Assembly: GCA_963732855.1 (NCBI GenBank)
Contig: CAVTBB010000002.1
Span: 310,001 to 374,000, forward strand
Source: DASXVU01 sp963732855
GTDB taxonomy: Archaea > Thermoplasmatota > Thermoplasmata > Methanomassiliicoccales > UBA472
DNA length: 64,000 nt
Reading direction: 5' to 3'
A program made the translations under genes and the position numbers. The notes under the pieces are model-generated. The model had not been told where the DNA came from, did not search any database, and was given only the letters and a program-made list of their open reading frames with translations. Of the stretch, positions 6,533 to 15,893 are shown in pieces. The first letter of the stretch is position 1. Every line of letters starts with the position of its first letter.

Positions 6533-9169
6533 ATGGTCGCCTGGCATTCCATCGATGAAGACGCTGTCTTGAATGAACTCAGGACGGACAAGGACAAAGG
6601 CCTCTCGGCGGAGGAAGCACACGATAGGCTGAAGGATTACGGGCCTAACCGGTTCTTCCAGGCCAAGAGGATAAGCTTCCTGGGCATCCTCCGGGAGGAG
6701 ATCGTCGAACCGATGATCCTGCTGCTGCTGTTCATCGGGTTCCTCTATAGTATCCTGGGAAACTTGGCGGATGCGGCCACCATCATCGTCATCATCGTCA
6801 TCTTGGTCATCACAGAGGTCTACAACGAATACAAAGCCAAGAAATCGATCCTATCTCTGAAAGAGCTGTCCTCACCGGAAGCGGGCGTGCTAAGGGACGG
6901 AAGGTCCGGGATCGTGAAAACCGAAGACCTCGTTCCCGGAGACATCATTCTGCTGAAGGTCGGGGAAAGGGTCCCCGCGGACGCCAGACTCCTGGCGTCC
7001 ATAGGGATCGAGACGGACGAGTCCACGCTGACCGGGGAATCGTTCCCTGTAAGGAAATCGGCCGGAACGATCGACGAAGAGATCCCGTTAGCGGACCGCA
7101 ACAACATGGTCTTCTCCGGCACCGTCGTCACCCGGGGCGAAGGGCGGGCGGTCATCGTGGCCACCGGGGTCCAGGCGGAGATCGGGAAGATAGGGAAGAT
7201 CGTCAAGGAGACGCGCGACCCACGGACCCCCCTGCAATTGGAAATGAAGCAGCTGGCCAAGTTCCTGGTATGGGTGGCATTGTTTTTCTCGATATTGGTG
7301 CCGGTCTTGGGCATCATCCGGGGGAGCATCCCGGCGAACGACTACAATCAGATGATCCTTACCGGCCTTTCACTGGCATTCGCCACGATTCCGGAGGAGC
7401 TACCTATCGTCATCACCATGGTGCTCGCGCTCGGTGCCTTGGCCCTTTCAAGGAAGCACGCCATTGTGAAGAAGCTCCGGGCGGCGGAGACGCTCGGCTC
7501 GGTGACGGTCATCGCCACCGACAAGACCGGGACGATCACCCAGAATAAGATGCGGCTGGAGTCGATGTGCGTTGACGGCAGGATAATTCCATCGAAGGAG
7601 ATCAATGCCCATGACCCGGGGGTCCTGGACATTTCCCTCTTAGCGTCTGGAGTGGTCAGGGACAGAGGGGAAACGGAGACCACCGTCAACCCTATGGCCA
7701 AAGCGCTGGTGGAAATTGGTGCCACGGACCTCCTTAATGTTCTGAGCGACGACTGGAAGCTCAGGGACGAGGTCACGTTCGACAACGTGCGGAAGATGGC
7801 CTCGTACATCTACAATACTGGCGGAAAGGACAGAATGTTCTCTTCGGGCGCGTCGGAGGTGCTTCTCGAACGTTCGTCATTCATGCTGGAATTTGGCCGG
7901 GAGGTGCCGTTGACCGAAGGTCTCCGCAGTAAGGTCTCGGAAAGAACGGAGGAGATGGCCAGGTCCGGACAGCGGGTCATCGCATTCGCCTATCGTGACC
8001 TGAGCGATGAGACCGACCGGAAGGAGACCGACCTGGTGTTCGTGGCCATGGCCGGGTTCTTCGATCCGCCCCGGGAAGAGGCAAAAGGGTCGATCCAGAG
8101 CTGCCGGGACGCTGGCATCCGGGTGATCATGGTGACGGGCGATCATCCCCGGACCGCCCAGGCGGTAGCATTGCAGGTCGGCATCGATTCTGACCGCGTG
8201 ATGTCTGGCACGGAGCTCGACGCCTTGGATGATGCTGTGCTCAAGAAAGAACTGGAACGGACATCGGTCTTCGCCAGGACCACCCCCGAACACAAGGCCA
8301 GGCTGGTCCGCCTCCTCAAGGAGATGGGAGAGATCGTGGCGGTGACGGGCGATGGAATCAACGACGCCCCGGCGCTGAAGGAAGCGCATATCGGGATAGC
8401 GATGGGGACGAGGTCCACCGACATCGCCAAGGAGAGCGCGGACATGGTCCTCACCGATGACAATTTCGCCACTATCCAAGTCGCGGTCGGCGAGGGGCGG
8501 AAGATGTTCGACAACCTGAGCAAGGGGGTCCGATACTATCTGGCATGCAAAGCTGCACTGGTGGCGTCCTTCCTCCTGCCCATCGCGCTTGGCGTGCCTC
8601 TGCCTTTCTCTCCGGTGCAGATCATAATGCTGGAGCTGTTCATGGACCTGGGCGCCTCGGCGGCGTTCGTGGCGGAGAAGGCTGAGGGTGACATGATGAA
8701 GCGCAGACCGCGTGACCCGAAGAAGGAGTTCATGGACAGGAAGATGGTCTCCAGCATCTTCGTCGGGGGGGTCAGCCTGTTCGCCGCGGTCAGTGCCTCC
8801 TACCTTTACACATGGTACACCGGCGGCGGCCTGGTCGTGGCCCAGACGGTGGCGTTCTCGACCTGGCTCCTGGGGCACATCCTCCTGGCGTTCAATATGC
8901 GCTCATTGAAGGAGCCTTTGGCCCGCATGGGCTACACCAGCAACAGGGTGATGCTGCTATGGGCCTTTGCCGCCTTCATGCTGCTTATCATAGCCGTTCC
9001 CTTACCGTTCCTGCACGAGGCCTTGAAGTTGCAGAGCATGAGCCTGGCCCAGTGGGGATTGGTGATCGTCTGCGCGTTCATCGCCACGTTCTGGCTGGAG
9101 GCAAGGAAGCTCATCACTTGGCGAACAGGAAAGAAGAAGGTTGAGGTTACCAGCCAACCAGCAAGGTGA
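6533..9169 (+). CDS. P-type (P2) cation-transporting ATPase
   Basis: An 878-residue ion pump of the Ca2+/Na+,K+ ATPase type. In order it has a cation-ATPase N-terminal domain (SIDEDAVLNEL, GLSAEEAHDRL), two membrane helices, and an actuator domain with LTGES. The gating helix carries IPEELPIV, and the phosphorylation site is DKTGTITQNK. The hinge TGDGINDAPALKEAHIG is followed by a six-helix C-terminal bundle. PEELP in place of PEGLP and ELFMDLGASAAF in M6 leave the ion uncertain. A TTG at 6521 is an alternative start. The 3' end overlaps the convergent FtsZ-like gene by 23 bases. Confidence 0.93.
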   Translation: MVAWHSIDEDAVLNELRTDKDKGLSAEEAHDRLKDYGPNRFFQAKRISFLGILREEIVEPMILLLLFIGFLYSILGNLADAATIIVIIVILVITEVYNEYKAKKSILSLKELSSPEAGVLRDGRSGIVKTEDLVPGDIILLKVGERVPADARLLASIGIETDESTLTGESFPVRKSAGTIDEEIPLADRNNMVFSGTVVTRGEGRAVIVATGVQAEIGKIGKIVKETRDPRTPLQLEMKQLAKFLVWVALFFSILVPVLGIIRGSIPANDYNQMILTGLSLAFATIPEELPIVITMVLALGALALSRKHAIVKKLRAAETLGSVTVIATDKTGTITQNKMRLESMCVDGRIIPSKEINAHDPGVLDISLLASGVVRDRGETETTVNPMAKALVEIGATDLLNVLSDDWKLRDEVTFDNVRKMASYIYNTGGKDRMFSSGASEVLLERSSFMLEFGREVPLTEGLRSKVSERTEEMARSGQRVIAFAYRDLSDETDRKETDLVFVAMAGFFDPPREEAKGSIQSCRDAGIRVIMVTGDHPRTAQAVALQVGIDSDRVMSGTELDALDDAVLKKELERTSVFARTTPEHKARLVRLLKEMGEIVAVTGDGINDAPALKEAHIGIAMGTRSTDIAKESADMVLTDDNFATIQVAVGEGRKMFDNLSKGVRYYLACKAALVASFLLPIALGVPLPFSPVQIIMLELFMDLGASAAFVAEKAEGDMMKRRPRDPKKEFMDRKMVSSIFVGGVSLFAAVSASYLYTWYTGGGLVVAQTVAFSTWLLGHILLAFNMRSLKEPLARMGYTSNRVMLLWAFAAFMLLIIAVPLPFLHEALKLQSMSLAQWGLVIVCAFIATFWLEARKLITWRTGKKKVEVTSQPAR

Positions 9170-10064
9170 CCTTGATGCGCCTTTCCAACGCCGGGTCGCT
9201 ACGGGAAGAATAGCGGATCTTAGCCTGTGGAAGCCTGGACGTCACATCCTTCATGACATCATCCAGCAGGTACGGGTCCGATTCATTCGAGTTGACCACA
9301 ACCACCGCGGACCGGGCCGATTCGGTGGGGGAATCAAACCAGGGAGAGGTGAACGCATCCTCCACGGCCGCTGAGACCCGCTCCAGCCCGGAGCCGCCAT
9401 ACCCAACGCCCAGGCGCACCTTGGTGCAGCCCCGGAAATCGTCCCTGACACCCTTGACGTCCGCCAGCGTGACCACGTCGATCATTTCGTAGACCGGGGA
9501 GAGCATGATCTGTTCCATAACGTTGAACGCCTTCCGTATGGGCAGGTTCGGCGCCATCTGAAGCAGCGGGTCGTTGGAATAGATGATCGGTATGTCACAG
9601 CTGGATTGCAGCCTCAGCCGACCCTCCTGAGCCGCCGCCCTGCGGTCCGTCCCCTCCACTGAGAACGGTTCGGAGGCGGAAACCACCACCAACCTAGCGA
9701 CCTTCTGGCACGTCGAGGCCACCAGGGGCGTTACGAAGCTTCCCGTCTCCCCGCCCAGACCGGTGAATATGAAAACGATGTCTGGGTGGTCGACGTGCTC
9801 CTTGAGCTTCTCCAACCACTCCAGGTTCAGGGTGTGGGCGAACTTGGGGTCGATGGTACGGGATGATTTGACCTGGCTGTCAGTGAGCCTTAAGATCCGT
9901 CTGATGCGCAGCGCCGCGGAATGCTTCTTGTCGGAACAAACGGCTATGCCTTCCTCGCCCATGTGGGAGATGGTGTTGCAGCCCGCTCCACCGATGCCGA
10001 TGACCTGCATCGACGGCCGCTTCCTGGTCTCGCCGCTTCCGAGCGGAATGGACTCTGGGCGCAT
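9147..10064 (-). CDS. Divergent FtsZ/tubulin-like GTPase
   Basis: A roughly 305-residue protein with FtsZ landmarks: VIGIGGAGCNTISHM as the first nucleotide loop, and FIFTGLGGETGSFVTP in place of the tubulin signature GGGTGTG. The T7 loop region reads IDVVTLADVKGV, where canonical FtsZ has NxDxxD, so at least one catalytic acidic position seems lost. It lacks the long C-terminal tail of division FtsZ. It is probably a non-canonical FtsZ-family protein, not the main division FtsZ; its role is unknown. A TATA-like TTTAAT lies at about 10090-10096. Confidence 0.72.
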   Translation of the reverse strand: MRPESIPLGSGETRKRPSMQVIGIGGAGCNTISHMGEEGIAVCSDKKHSAALRIRRILRLTDSQVKSSRTIDPKFAHTLNLEWLEKLKEHVDHPDIVFIFTGLGGETGSFVTPLVASTCQKVARLVVVSASEPFSVEGTDRRAAAQEGRLRLQSSCDIPIIYSNDPLLQMAPNLPIRKAFNVMEQIMLSPVYEMIDVVTLADVKGVRDDFRGCTKVRLGVGYGGSGLERVSAAVEDAFTSPWFDSPTESARSAVVVVNSNESDPYLLDDVMKDVTSRLPQAKIRYSSRSDPALERRIKVTLLVGW

Positions 10065-10161
10065 CAACTTGGGAACGACTGATTGCGCATTAAACCTTTG
10101 GATGTGGTATCATGTTTCTTCAGGTCGTTCCAGCGTTACTTTCACCCCTCCGCGGGATAAT

Positions 10162-10169
10162 TGTATAAT
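10162..10169 (+). promoter_or_regulatory. TATA box and ribosome-binding site of herA
   Basis: TGTATAAT lies about 40 bases upstream of the herA ATG. GGAAGGAG at 10188-10195 could serve as the ribosome-binding site despite a long 11-base spacing. Confidence 0.5.
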
Positions 10170-10206
10170 TGGGGTAGGCAATCCACCGGAAGGAGCTTGA
10201 ACTAAG

Positions 10207-11757
10207 ATGGTTGCGATCGGGAGGGTGTTCGGTACCAACGTGATGGAGCTCAGGTTCAGGACCGAGCACTCGGAGGATGTCCAGGTCGGGGAACTCCTGA
10301 TCATCGAGGACAAGGGAGGCGCCACCAAGTACATGGTCCGGGTCATGGACGTCGAATACGGTGCTGACGCCGATTCGGACGACTGGCTGGTGCGAGAGGC
10401 AGGCACCGCCATGCAGAGGGACAAGGACAATAAGAAGTTCGACCCAGAGGACATGAGCGATATGATCTACCGGACCGGGGTCTGTTCCCCGCTGGGCTAC
10501 CTCACCGGTCAGGAGTTCAGGAAGGTCAAGTCCATACCGGACCACTTTTCGAAGGTTAGAAGGGCCGACGGAGGCGATTACGAGTTCCTCAGGCCATTAA
10601 TGGGCGACATCGAGGTGGGATTTCTGCGGTCGGGCGACCAGATACTGGACTTCCCGGTCGGCATATCTGGACGCTCATTCCCCCATCATGTCGGCATCTT
10701 TGCCACCACCGGTATGGGAAAGAGCAACCTGATGAAGGGGCTGGCGCTCTCCTGCATGCGGGAACGGCGCTATGGTTTCCTGATCTTCGATCCCCATGGC
10801 GAGTACTACGATGGCGGGGAGATAGGCAAGAAGGGGCTGTGCCATGCCACTGCCGCCAAGGACGGCCTGGTGGTGTTCAGCTCAAGGAAGCTCGAAGGTC
10901 CTTACACCACGCTCCATGTCAGCTCTTCGGAGATCGAGATCGACGACCTGAAGAACCTGTACGAGTTCACCGGCGCCCAGGTGGAATGCCTGCAGACCGC
11001 GCAATACCATTACAAGGATGCCTGGCTGATGGCGCTCCGCGATAAGGACGTGAAGACCATCGTCAAAGACCTGCAGGACAAGTTCCAGGAGGGCACGGTC
11101 AACGTCATCAAGCGGCGGCTGGATAGCATCTTCCAGTTCGACCTGGTGACGACAGACCGACAGCTGTCTATCACCAAGAACGTGCTGGAGTGCCTAGGCA
11201 ACGGAAAGGTCGTGCTGGTCGACACGTCCAACATGTTCGAGGCGGAGGAGCTCCTGATCTCGACTGTGCTGACCCGAGCCATCTTCGAACAGAACAAGGT
11301 CAAGTACTCGGACAAGGCCAAGTTCGACAAGCAGCCGCCAGTGCTGATCGCCATGGAGGAAGCGCAGCGTGTGCTGTCGCAGGCCAAAGGGACCATCTTC
11401 GCCCAGATCGCCCGGGAGGGGAGAAAGTTCAAGGTCGGGTTGTGTGCTGTATCGCAGCAGCCGAAACTGATCAATGAGGAGATCATCTCCCAGTTCAACA
11501 CGCTCTTCATCCTCGGCCTAGCCGACAAGCGGGACCGGGACATCCTGCGCAACTCGGCGAAGCAGGACATCTCCATGCTGGAGAACGAGATCCAGATGCT
11601 CATGCCCGGTGAGGCGCTGATAGCCTCGCCGTTCACCCCGTTCGCCATCCCGGTGAAGGTCCATCTGTACGAAGAATACCTGAAGCGCTGCAACGGGGTC
11701 GATGATGCCACCCGTTCGCGCGGCGCGCAGCCGACCCCAGACAAGGGTTTCTTCTGA
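10207..11757 (+). CDS. herA: HerA DNA translocase (bipolar helicase)
   Basis: A 516-residue FtsK/HerA-type ATPase that works with NurA and Mre11-Rad50 in resection of DNA ends. The N-terminal HAS-barrel (about 1-110) is followed by the RecA-like core. Walker A is TTGMGKSN near residue 175, then FLIFDPHGEYYD. Walker B is VLIAMEEAQRV near 385. IAREGRKFKVGLCAVSQQP carries the sensor region, and a C-terminal lid follows. It lies ahead of mre11 and rad50 on the same strand, with three small membrane ORFs between. NurA, the usual nuclease partner, is not in this window. Confidence 0.96.
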   Translation: MVAIGRVFGTNVMELRFRTEHSEDVQVGELLIIEDKGGATKYMVRVMDVEYGADADSDDWLVREAGTAMQRDKDNKKFDPEDMSDMIYRTGVCSPLGYLTGQEFRKVKSIPDHFSKVRRADGGDYEFLRPLMGDIEVGFLRSGDQILDFPVGISGRSFPHHVGIFATTGMGKSNLMKGLALSCMRERRYGFLIFDPHGEYYDGGEIGKKGLCHATAAKDGLVVFSSRKLEGPYTTLHVSSSEIEIDDLKNLYEFTGAQVECLQTAQYHYKDAWLMALRDKDVKTIVKDLQDKFQEGTVNVIKRRLDSIFQFDLVTTDRQLSITKNVLECLGNGKVVLVDTSNMFEAEELLISTVLTRAIFEQNKVKYSDKAKFDKQPPVLIAMEEAQRVLSQAKGTIFAQIAREGRKFKVGLCAVSQQPKLINEEIISQFNTLFILGLADKRDRDILRNSAKQDISMLENEIQMLMPGEALIASPFTPFAIPVKVHLYEEYLKRCNGVDDATRSRGAQPTPDKGFF

Positions 11758-11771
11758 ATGCGGTGGTAGAT

Positions 11772-11921
11772 ATGGATGTCCGGATCAAGTTCCTGATGGG
11801 GATAACGGTCATCTCACTAGCTGGACTGACAGCTGTTCTGTTCACCAAGATGAAGATGCTGGATGTGATCGGCTATCTTGCCGCCGGCATCCTGGTCGGA
11901 ACCGGAGAGTCACCGTTCTGA
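11772..11921 (+). CDS. Small membrane protein, KefB-like N-terminal fragment
   Basis: A 49-codon ORF starting 14 bases after herA behind GGTGG. It encodes one or two hydrophobic segments and ends in DVIGYLAAGILVGTG, which resembles the first helices of CPA2 (Kef-type) cation antiporters. No continuation is found downstream, so it is either a genuine small protein or the remnant of a truncated antiporter gene. Confidence 0.4.
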   Translation: MDVRIKFLMGITVISLAGLTAVLFTKMKMLDVIGYLAAGILVGTGESPF

Positions 11922-11934
11922 GGTCAGGTCATGG

Positions 11935-12054
11935 ATGGCGATGCATGAGGACCGCAGAAAGGAGGAACTGCGCCACCTGCTCTGGATCTTCGTAGACCTC
12001 GCCATCATCCTGCTTATCCAGGTCTTTAATGGCCTATTGGAGACCGGACACTAA
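11935..12054 (+). CDS. Small single-helix membrane protein
   Basis: A 39-codon ORF, charged at the N-terminus (MAMHEDRRKEELRHL) and then one hydrophobic segment (WIFVDLAIILLIQVF), so a type with cytoplasmic N-terminus. It begins 13 bases after the previous small ORF and is preceded by GAGGTC. The charge-then-helix pattern suggests a real small protein, but no homology is recognised. Confidence 0.4.
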   Translation: MAMHEDRRKEELRHLLWIFVDLAIILLIQVFNGLLETGH

Positions 12055-12064
12055 TCATAGCAAT

Positions 12065-12244
12065 ATGGGTGGACCATTCTTCCACAAAATGACCGGGCAG
12101 AGTTGCATCTTCGTTACATTGTTCTTTATGTTGATCCCGATCGCGCCAATGGCTTACGATTTCCCCTTCCTGCCAATCGTTGCCGTGGTCAACGGCTTAA
12201 TGGTCACGATATGGCAGAGAGACCTCAAAAGCAGACATACCTAA
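12065..12244 (+). CDS. Small two-helix membrane protein
   Basis: A 59-codon ORF with two hydrophobic segments (CIFVTLFFMLIPIAPM and FLPIVAVVNGLMVTIW) joined by a short loop and ending in a basic tail QRDLKSRHT. It follows the preceding small ORF by 10 bases. An in-frame ATG at 12029 is less likely because it would overlap that ORF. Function unknown. Confidence 0.45.
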   Translation: MGGPFFHKMTGQSCIFVTLFFMLIPIAPMAYDFPFLPIVAVVNGLMVTIWQRDLKSRHT

Positions 12245-12329
12245 TAATTTCCGACCTCTTGGCGAGAACTTATTCGAGCCGAAGGGAGGGGGTAAGCCAT
12301 GGTCACTTTCGGGCATCCCGCCACAATGG

Positions 12330-12336
12330 TATTTAA
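12330..12336 (+). promoter_or_regulatory. TATA box of mre11-rad50
   Basis: TATTTAA is centred 28 bases before the mre11 ATG, predicting a leaderless transcript for mre11-rad50 independent of herA. Confidence 0.65.
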
Positions 12337-12360
12337 CTGGAATCCGGTTTATGAGTTCGA

Positions 12361-13482
12361 ATGAAGATAGTTCATGTCTCCGATACCCACCTAGGGTTCT
12401 CCGCCTACCGCAAGGTGGATGACGAGACGGGCATCAACCAGCGAGAGATGGATGTCTACCGCCGTTTTGCCGAATTCGCGGACAAGGCAATCGAGACCGA
12501 TCCGGACGTGGTCATCCATTCTGGCGATCTGTTCGATTCCGTGAGACCATCAAACCGGGCGATATCAGTCGCCCTGGACAACCTGGCCCGCATAACCGCC
12601 GCTGGAATACCGGTCGTGGCCATAGCCGGAAACCATTCCACCCCGAGACTGAGGGAGACTGGCAGCGTCTTCAAGATAATGGAGCATGTGCGCGGGCTGA
12701 GAGCGGTCTATAGTGGAGCCTACGAACGGGTCGTCCATGATGACCTTACCATCCATGCCATCCCCCATAACGAAGGGGACGCATTGTTCACTGAACTGGA
12801 CAAGGTAAGGCCGGACAGTGACGCCAACTATAACGTGGAGACGCTGCACGCCGGAGTTTCCGGCCTCAACGTGTTCAAGATGGGGGAGTTCAACGAGACC
12901 ATCGTTCCTTCCTCTTACCTGCGGTCGGACATGGACTACATCGCCCTTGGCCACTATCACAATTATTCCAGCGCTGCCGATAACGCCTATTACGCCGGAT
13001 CGATAGAACGGCTGTCATTCTCCGAGGCGGATGAGGCGAAGGGGTTCGTCGTCATCGATCTGGGCACTAAGAAGCGCAAGTTCGTCAAGCTCGCCGCCAG
13101 GGAAATGATGGACCTCGGCCCCATCGACGCCTCGGGAATGGACGCGGCCTCGCTGATGGAGGAGATATCGAACGTGCTGGACACGGTGTCGATGGAAGGC
13201 AGGATCGTCAGGCTCATCGTCAACCGAGTCCCTTCTTCGCTATACAAATCGGTCGATTTCCACCGTATCGTGCAGAAGGCGTCCGCGGCCACTCACTTCG
13301 AGCCGAAGTTCGAGGTGATCCAGGAGAACTCATCCGTGCAATGGAAGAACGCCAGCATCGATTCCCTCGAATCGGAGTACTCGTCCTTCCTGGACCAATA
13401 TCCGGTGGAGAGGGTGAGCAAGGATGATGTGAGGGCGAAGGGCCTCGAGTATCTGAAAAGGGGGCTGGAAGGATCAAACTGA
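12361..13482 (+). CDS. mre11: DNA double-strand break repair nuclease Mre11
   Basis: A 373-residue metallophosphoesterase nuclease. Metal-binding motifs are in order: VSDTHLG (Asp8, His10), HSGDLFDSVRP, AGNHSTPRLRE, TLHAGVSG and ALGHYHNY. The cap domain follows, and the C-terminal helices that bind Rad50 lie near residues 340-370. It partners the Rad50 encoded next, whose start overlaps the mre11 stop. The two form the complex that tethers and trims broken DNA ends together with HerA. Confidence 0.96.
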   Translation: MKIVHVSDTHLGFSAYRKVDDETGINQREMDVYRRFAEFADKAIETDPDVVIHSGDLFDSVRPSNRAISVALDNLARITAAGIPVVAIAGNHSTPRLRETGSVFKIMEHVRGLRAVYSGAYERVVHDDLTIHAIPHNEGDALFTELDKVRPDSDANYNVETLHAGVSGLNVFKMGEFNETIVPSSYLRSDMDYIALGHYHNYSSAADNAYYAGSIERLSFSEADEAKGFVVIDLGTKKRKFVKLAAREMMDLGPIDASGMDAASLMEEISNVLDTVSMEGRIVRLIVNRVPSSLYKSVDFHRIVQKASAATHFEPKFEVIQENSSVQWKNASIDSLESEYSSFLDQYPVERVSKDDVRAKGLEYLKRGLEGSN

Positions 13483-15893
13483 GATACCTCGAGCTGAAGA
13501 ACTACCGGAAGTTCCGCAACGCCCGGGTTGAGTTCCCCGACGGGATCGTCGGAATCATCGGCCAGAACGGTTCAGGCAAGTCTAGCCTGGTGGAGGCGAT
13601 CGCCTGGGCGCTCTATGGGAACGAGTCCTCGATCGTCCGCACCACCAAGGAAGGGATCAGGAGCTCTTCGGCCGGACCGAACGACGAGTGCTCGGTGGAG
13701 CTGGAGTTCGACCTGGGACCGGACCACTACCGAGTGGTTCGAAGCATCAGGGGCAAGAACTGCGTTTCCGATGCCACCTTGAGCGTTAACGGCTCCCTGT
13801 CGGCGCGAACCGACAAAGGTGTCACCGACCTCATCGTCGACCGCCTGGGAATGGACTATAAGTCGTTCTTCATCTCGGTCTTTGCCCGGCAGAAGGACCT
13901 GAACGCCCTTTCCACGCTCCGCCCGGCAGACCGCAAGAAGACCATCCTCCGGATGCTGGAGATCGACGTACTGGATGACGTGGTGGCCGAGATCGACAAG
14001 GACGCCAAAGGCAAAAGAACGGAACTGGCAAACCTGAACCTGATGCTCTTCGAGCCTGATGGCCAGGAAAAGAGGAGAAGGATCGAAGCGGAAACAACGT
14101 CGCTTTCGGGAGAGGTCGTCCAGCTGGAATCTTCCCTACAGGAACAAAGGCGGTTGCTGGAGGCTTTGGACAAACGCACCAACGCGGTCAAGACGGAATG
14201 GGACCTGGCCGAGGCGAAGTTCAGGGAGTATTCAGCCCACCAACAGAGGGCGGCCGAGCTCCGCGCCGGAATTGAGAGGAACGTCCAGGCAATCGATCGC
14301 CTGGCCAATGACATCGAGTCCCTGAGGGACAAGGGCAGGAGAGCGGCCGAGCTCGAGGGGACGAACCGGCAGTACCTGGAGTCAGTGGTGCGAAAGGATT
14401 CGATGGATTCGTCCCGATCAAGGTTCATCGAGCTGGATTACCAGCGATCACGCCGTCACAAGCTGGAGAAGGAGGTGGTCTCGCTCGAGGAAAGGGCGGT
14501 CAGATCGAGTAGGGAACTGGTCGAGCTCAAGGACCCGTCCAAGCACCTGGTCTCGGCGGAGGAGAACCTGAAGCGGGCCGAGGAAAGCATAGCTATAGCG
14601 AACCGGAAGGCAGATTGGTTGAGGGGCGAGGTCCGACGCGTGGAAAAGGACGCCGCCTCCAGGGAGAAGAAGCGGTCGGATATCCAGTCAATCGGCCCAG
14701 ACAGCAAATGCCCCACATGCGAAAGGACGCTGGCCGAGCACTATTCAACGCTGTTAGAGCTTATGGCGAAGGAGATCACCGAGATGAGGTCTCAACTGGC
14801 AGACCTTTCCTCCCAGCTGGCGGCGGCCGATGAGGAATTGGAGAAGAACAAGAAGGTCCGCGCAAACATCGACTCTAGACTGCAGAAGCTGCGGAAGGAC
14901 GTCATCGAGGAGACCCGCATAGCCTCGTCCATCAAGGGCTTGGAGGACCAGACCAAGCGTAGCAAGATGGAGATGGCGGACGCAGATTCCACGATAGCCC
15001 GAATCGGGGCGGTCGACTTTGACGTCGTCGCCTACGAGCGGCTCAAAAAGGAGCTGGTTGAACTGAAACGGATATCCGACCAGTATAACCAGCTGACCAT
15101 CGAGGCAAGACGCCTGCCCGACGTGGAGATGCAGAAGGTGACGCTGGAGAAGCAGGTCGATACCGAGCGCATGGAACTGAAACAAGCCCAGGAGTCCATG
15201 GTACATTCTGGCCATAGCGATGAACTGTTGAACAAGGCAAGAAGCTCATATCTGGAGGTCAGGGACCGGAGGGAGGCGAAGTCCAAGGAGACCTACTCCC
15301 TGCAGAACAGCATCGACCGGAAGAAGGCGGAGATCGCCGGCCGGAATGAACAGCTGAAGCAACTGGCCGAGGTCGAGTCGAGGGTAGGGGTGATCCAGAA
15401 GGATAGCGAGACCTTGGCGGTCCTGAGTGAAGTGATGAAGGTGTTCCGGTCCAACGTGATATCGCGCATCGTCCCGACGCTTTCGGAGATCTCCTCCGGA
15501 CTGTTCGAGGAGCTCACCGAGGCCAAGTACAACGGCATGGAGCTGGACGACGATTACAACATCAACGTCTACGACAAGGGTCAGAAGTACCCGCTGGACC
15601 GGTTCTCCGGCGGCGAGGCGGACCTGGCCAATCTGTGCCTGCGCCTGGCCATCTCGCGGGTGATAGCCGAACGATCCGGGAGCAGCGTCAATTTCCTGGT
15701 GCTGGACGAGATCTTCGGGTCTCAGGACACCATACGCAAGAGGAACATCATGCAGACGTTCACCGGCCTTTCCAAGCAGTTCGGGCAGATCATTCTCATC
15801 ACCCACATCGAGGAGGTCAAGGACCTCATGGGCAACGTCATCGGCGTGAAGGAGCTGGACGATGGTTCCAGCCAGGTATCGGTCATCAACTGA
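13479..15893 (+). CDS. rad50: DNA double-strand break repair ATPase Rad50
   Basis: An SMC-like ATPase of about 804 residues. The N-terminal Walker A is GQNGSGKSS. Two long coiled coils flank the zinc hook CPTC (about 14709-14720). The C-terminus has the signature FSGGEADLANL and Walker B FLVLDEIFGSQD. No ATG, GTG or TTG lies in frame before the conserved RYLELKNYRKF. The best candidate is CTG at 13479, overlapping the mre11 TGA with GGAAGG six bases upstream; ATC at 13473 (I-K-L-R) is the position where an ATG would be expected. The stop abuts the convergent gene. Confidence 0.94.
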   Translation: MRYLELKNYRKFRNARVEFPDGIVGIIGQNGSGKSSLVEAIAWALYGNESSIVRTTKEGIRSSSAGPNDECSVELEFDLGPDHYRVVRSIRGKNCVSDATLSVNGSLSARTDKGVTDLIVDRLGMDYKSFFISVFARQKDLNALSTLRPADRKKTILRMLEIDVLDDVVAEIDKDAKGKRTELANLNLMLFEPDGQEKRRRIEAETTSLSGEVVQLESSLQEQRRLLEALDKRTNAVKTEWDLAEAKFREYSAHQQRAAELRAGIERNVQAIDRLANDIESLRDKGRRAAELEGTNRQYLESVVRKDSMDSSRSRFIELDYQRSRRHKLEKEVVSLEERAVRSSRELVELKDPSKHLVSAEENLKRAEESIAIANRKADWLRGEVRRVEKDAASREKKRSDIQSIGPDSKCPTCERTLAEHYSTLLELMAKEITEMRSQLADLSSQLAAADEELEKNKKVRANIDSRLQKLRKDVIEETRIASSIKGLEDQTKRSKMEMADADSTIARIGAVDFDVVAYERLKKELVELKRISDQYNQLTIEARRLPDVEMQKVTLEKQVDTERMELKQAQESMVHSGHSDELLNKARSSYLEVRDRREAKSKETYSLQNSIDRKKAEIAGRNEQLKQLAEVESRVGVIQKDSETLAVLSEVMKVFRSNVISRIVPTLSEISSGLFEELTEAKYNGMELDDDYNINVYDKGQKYPLDRFSGGEADLANLCLRLAISRVIAERSGSSVNFLVLDEIFGSQDTIRKRNIMQTFTGLSKQFGQIILITHIEEVKDLMGNVIGVKELDDGSSQVSVIN

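Noticed and set aside
7877..8878. 333-codon ORF antisense to the P-type ATPase
   Set aside because: It is rich in His, Arg and Gly without a recognisable domain and lies fully opposite a canonical ATPase; such long shadows are typical of high G+C genes.
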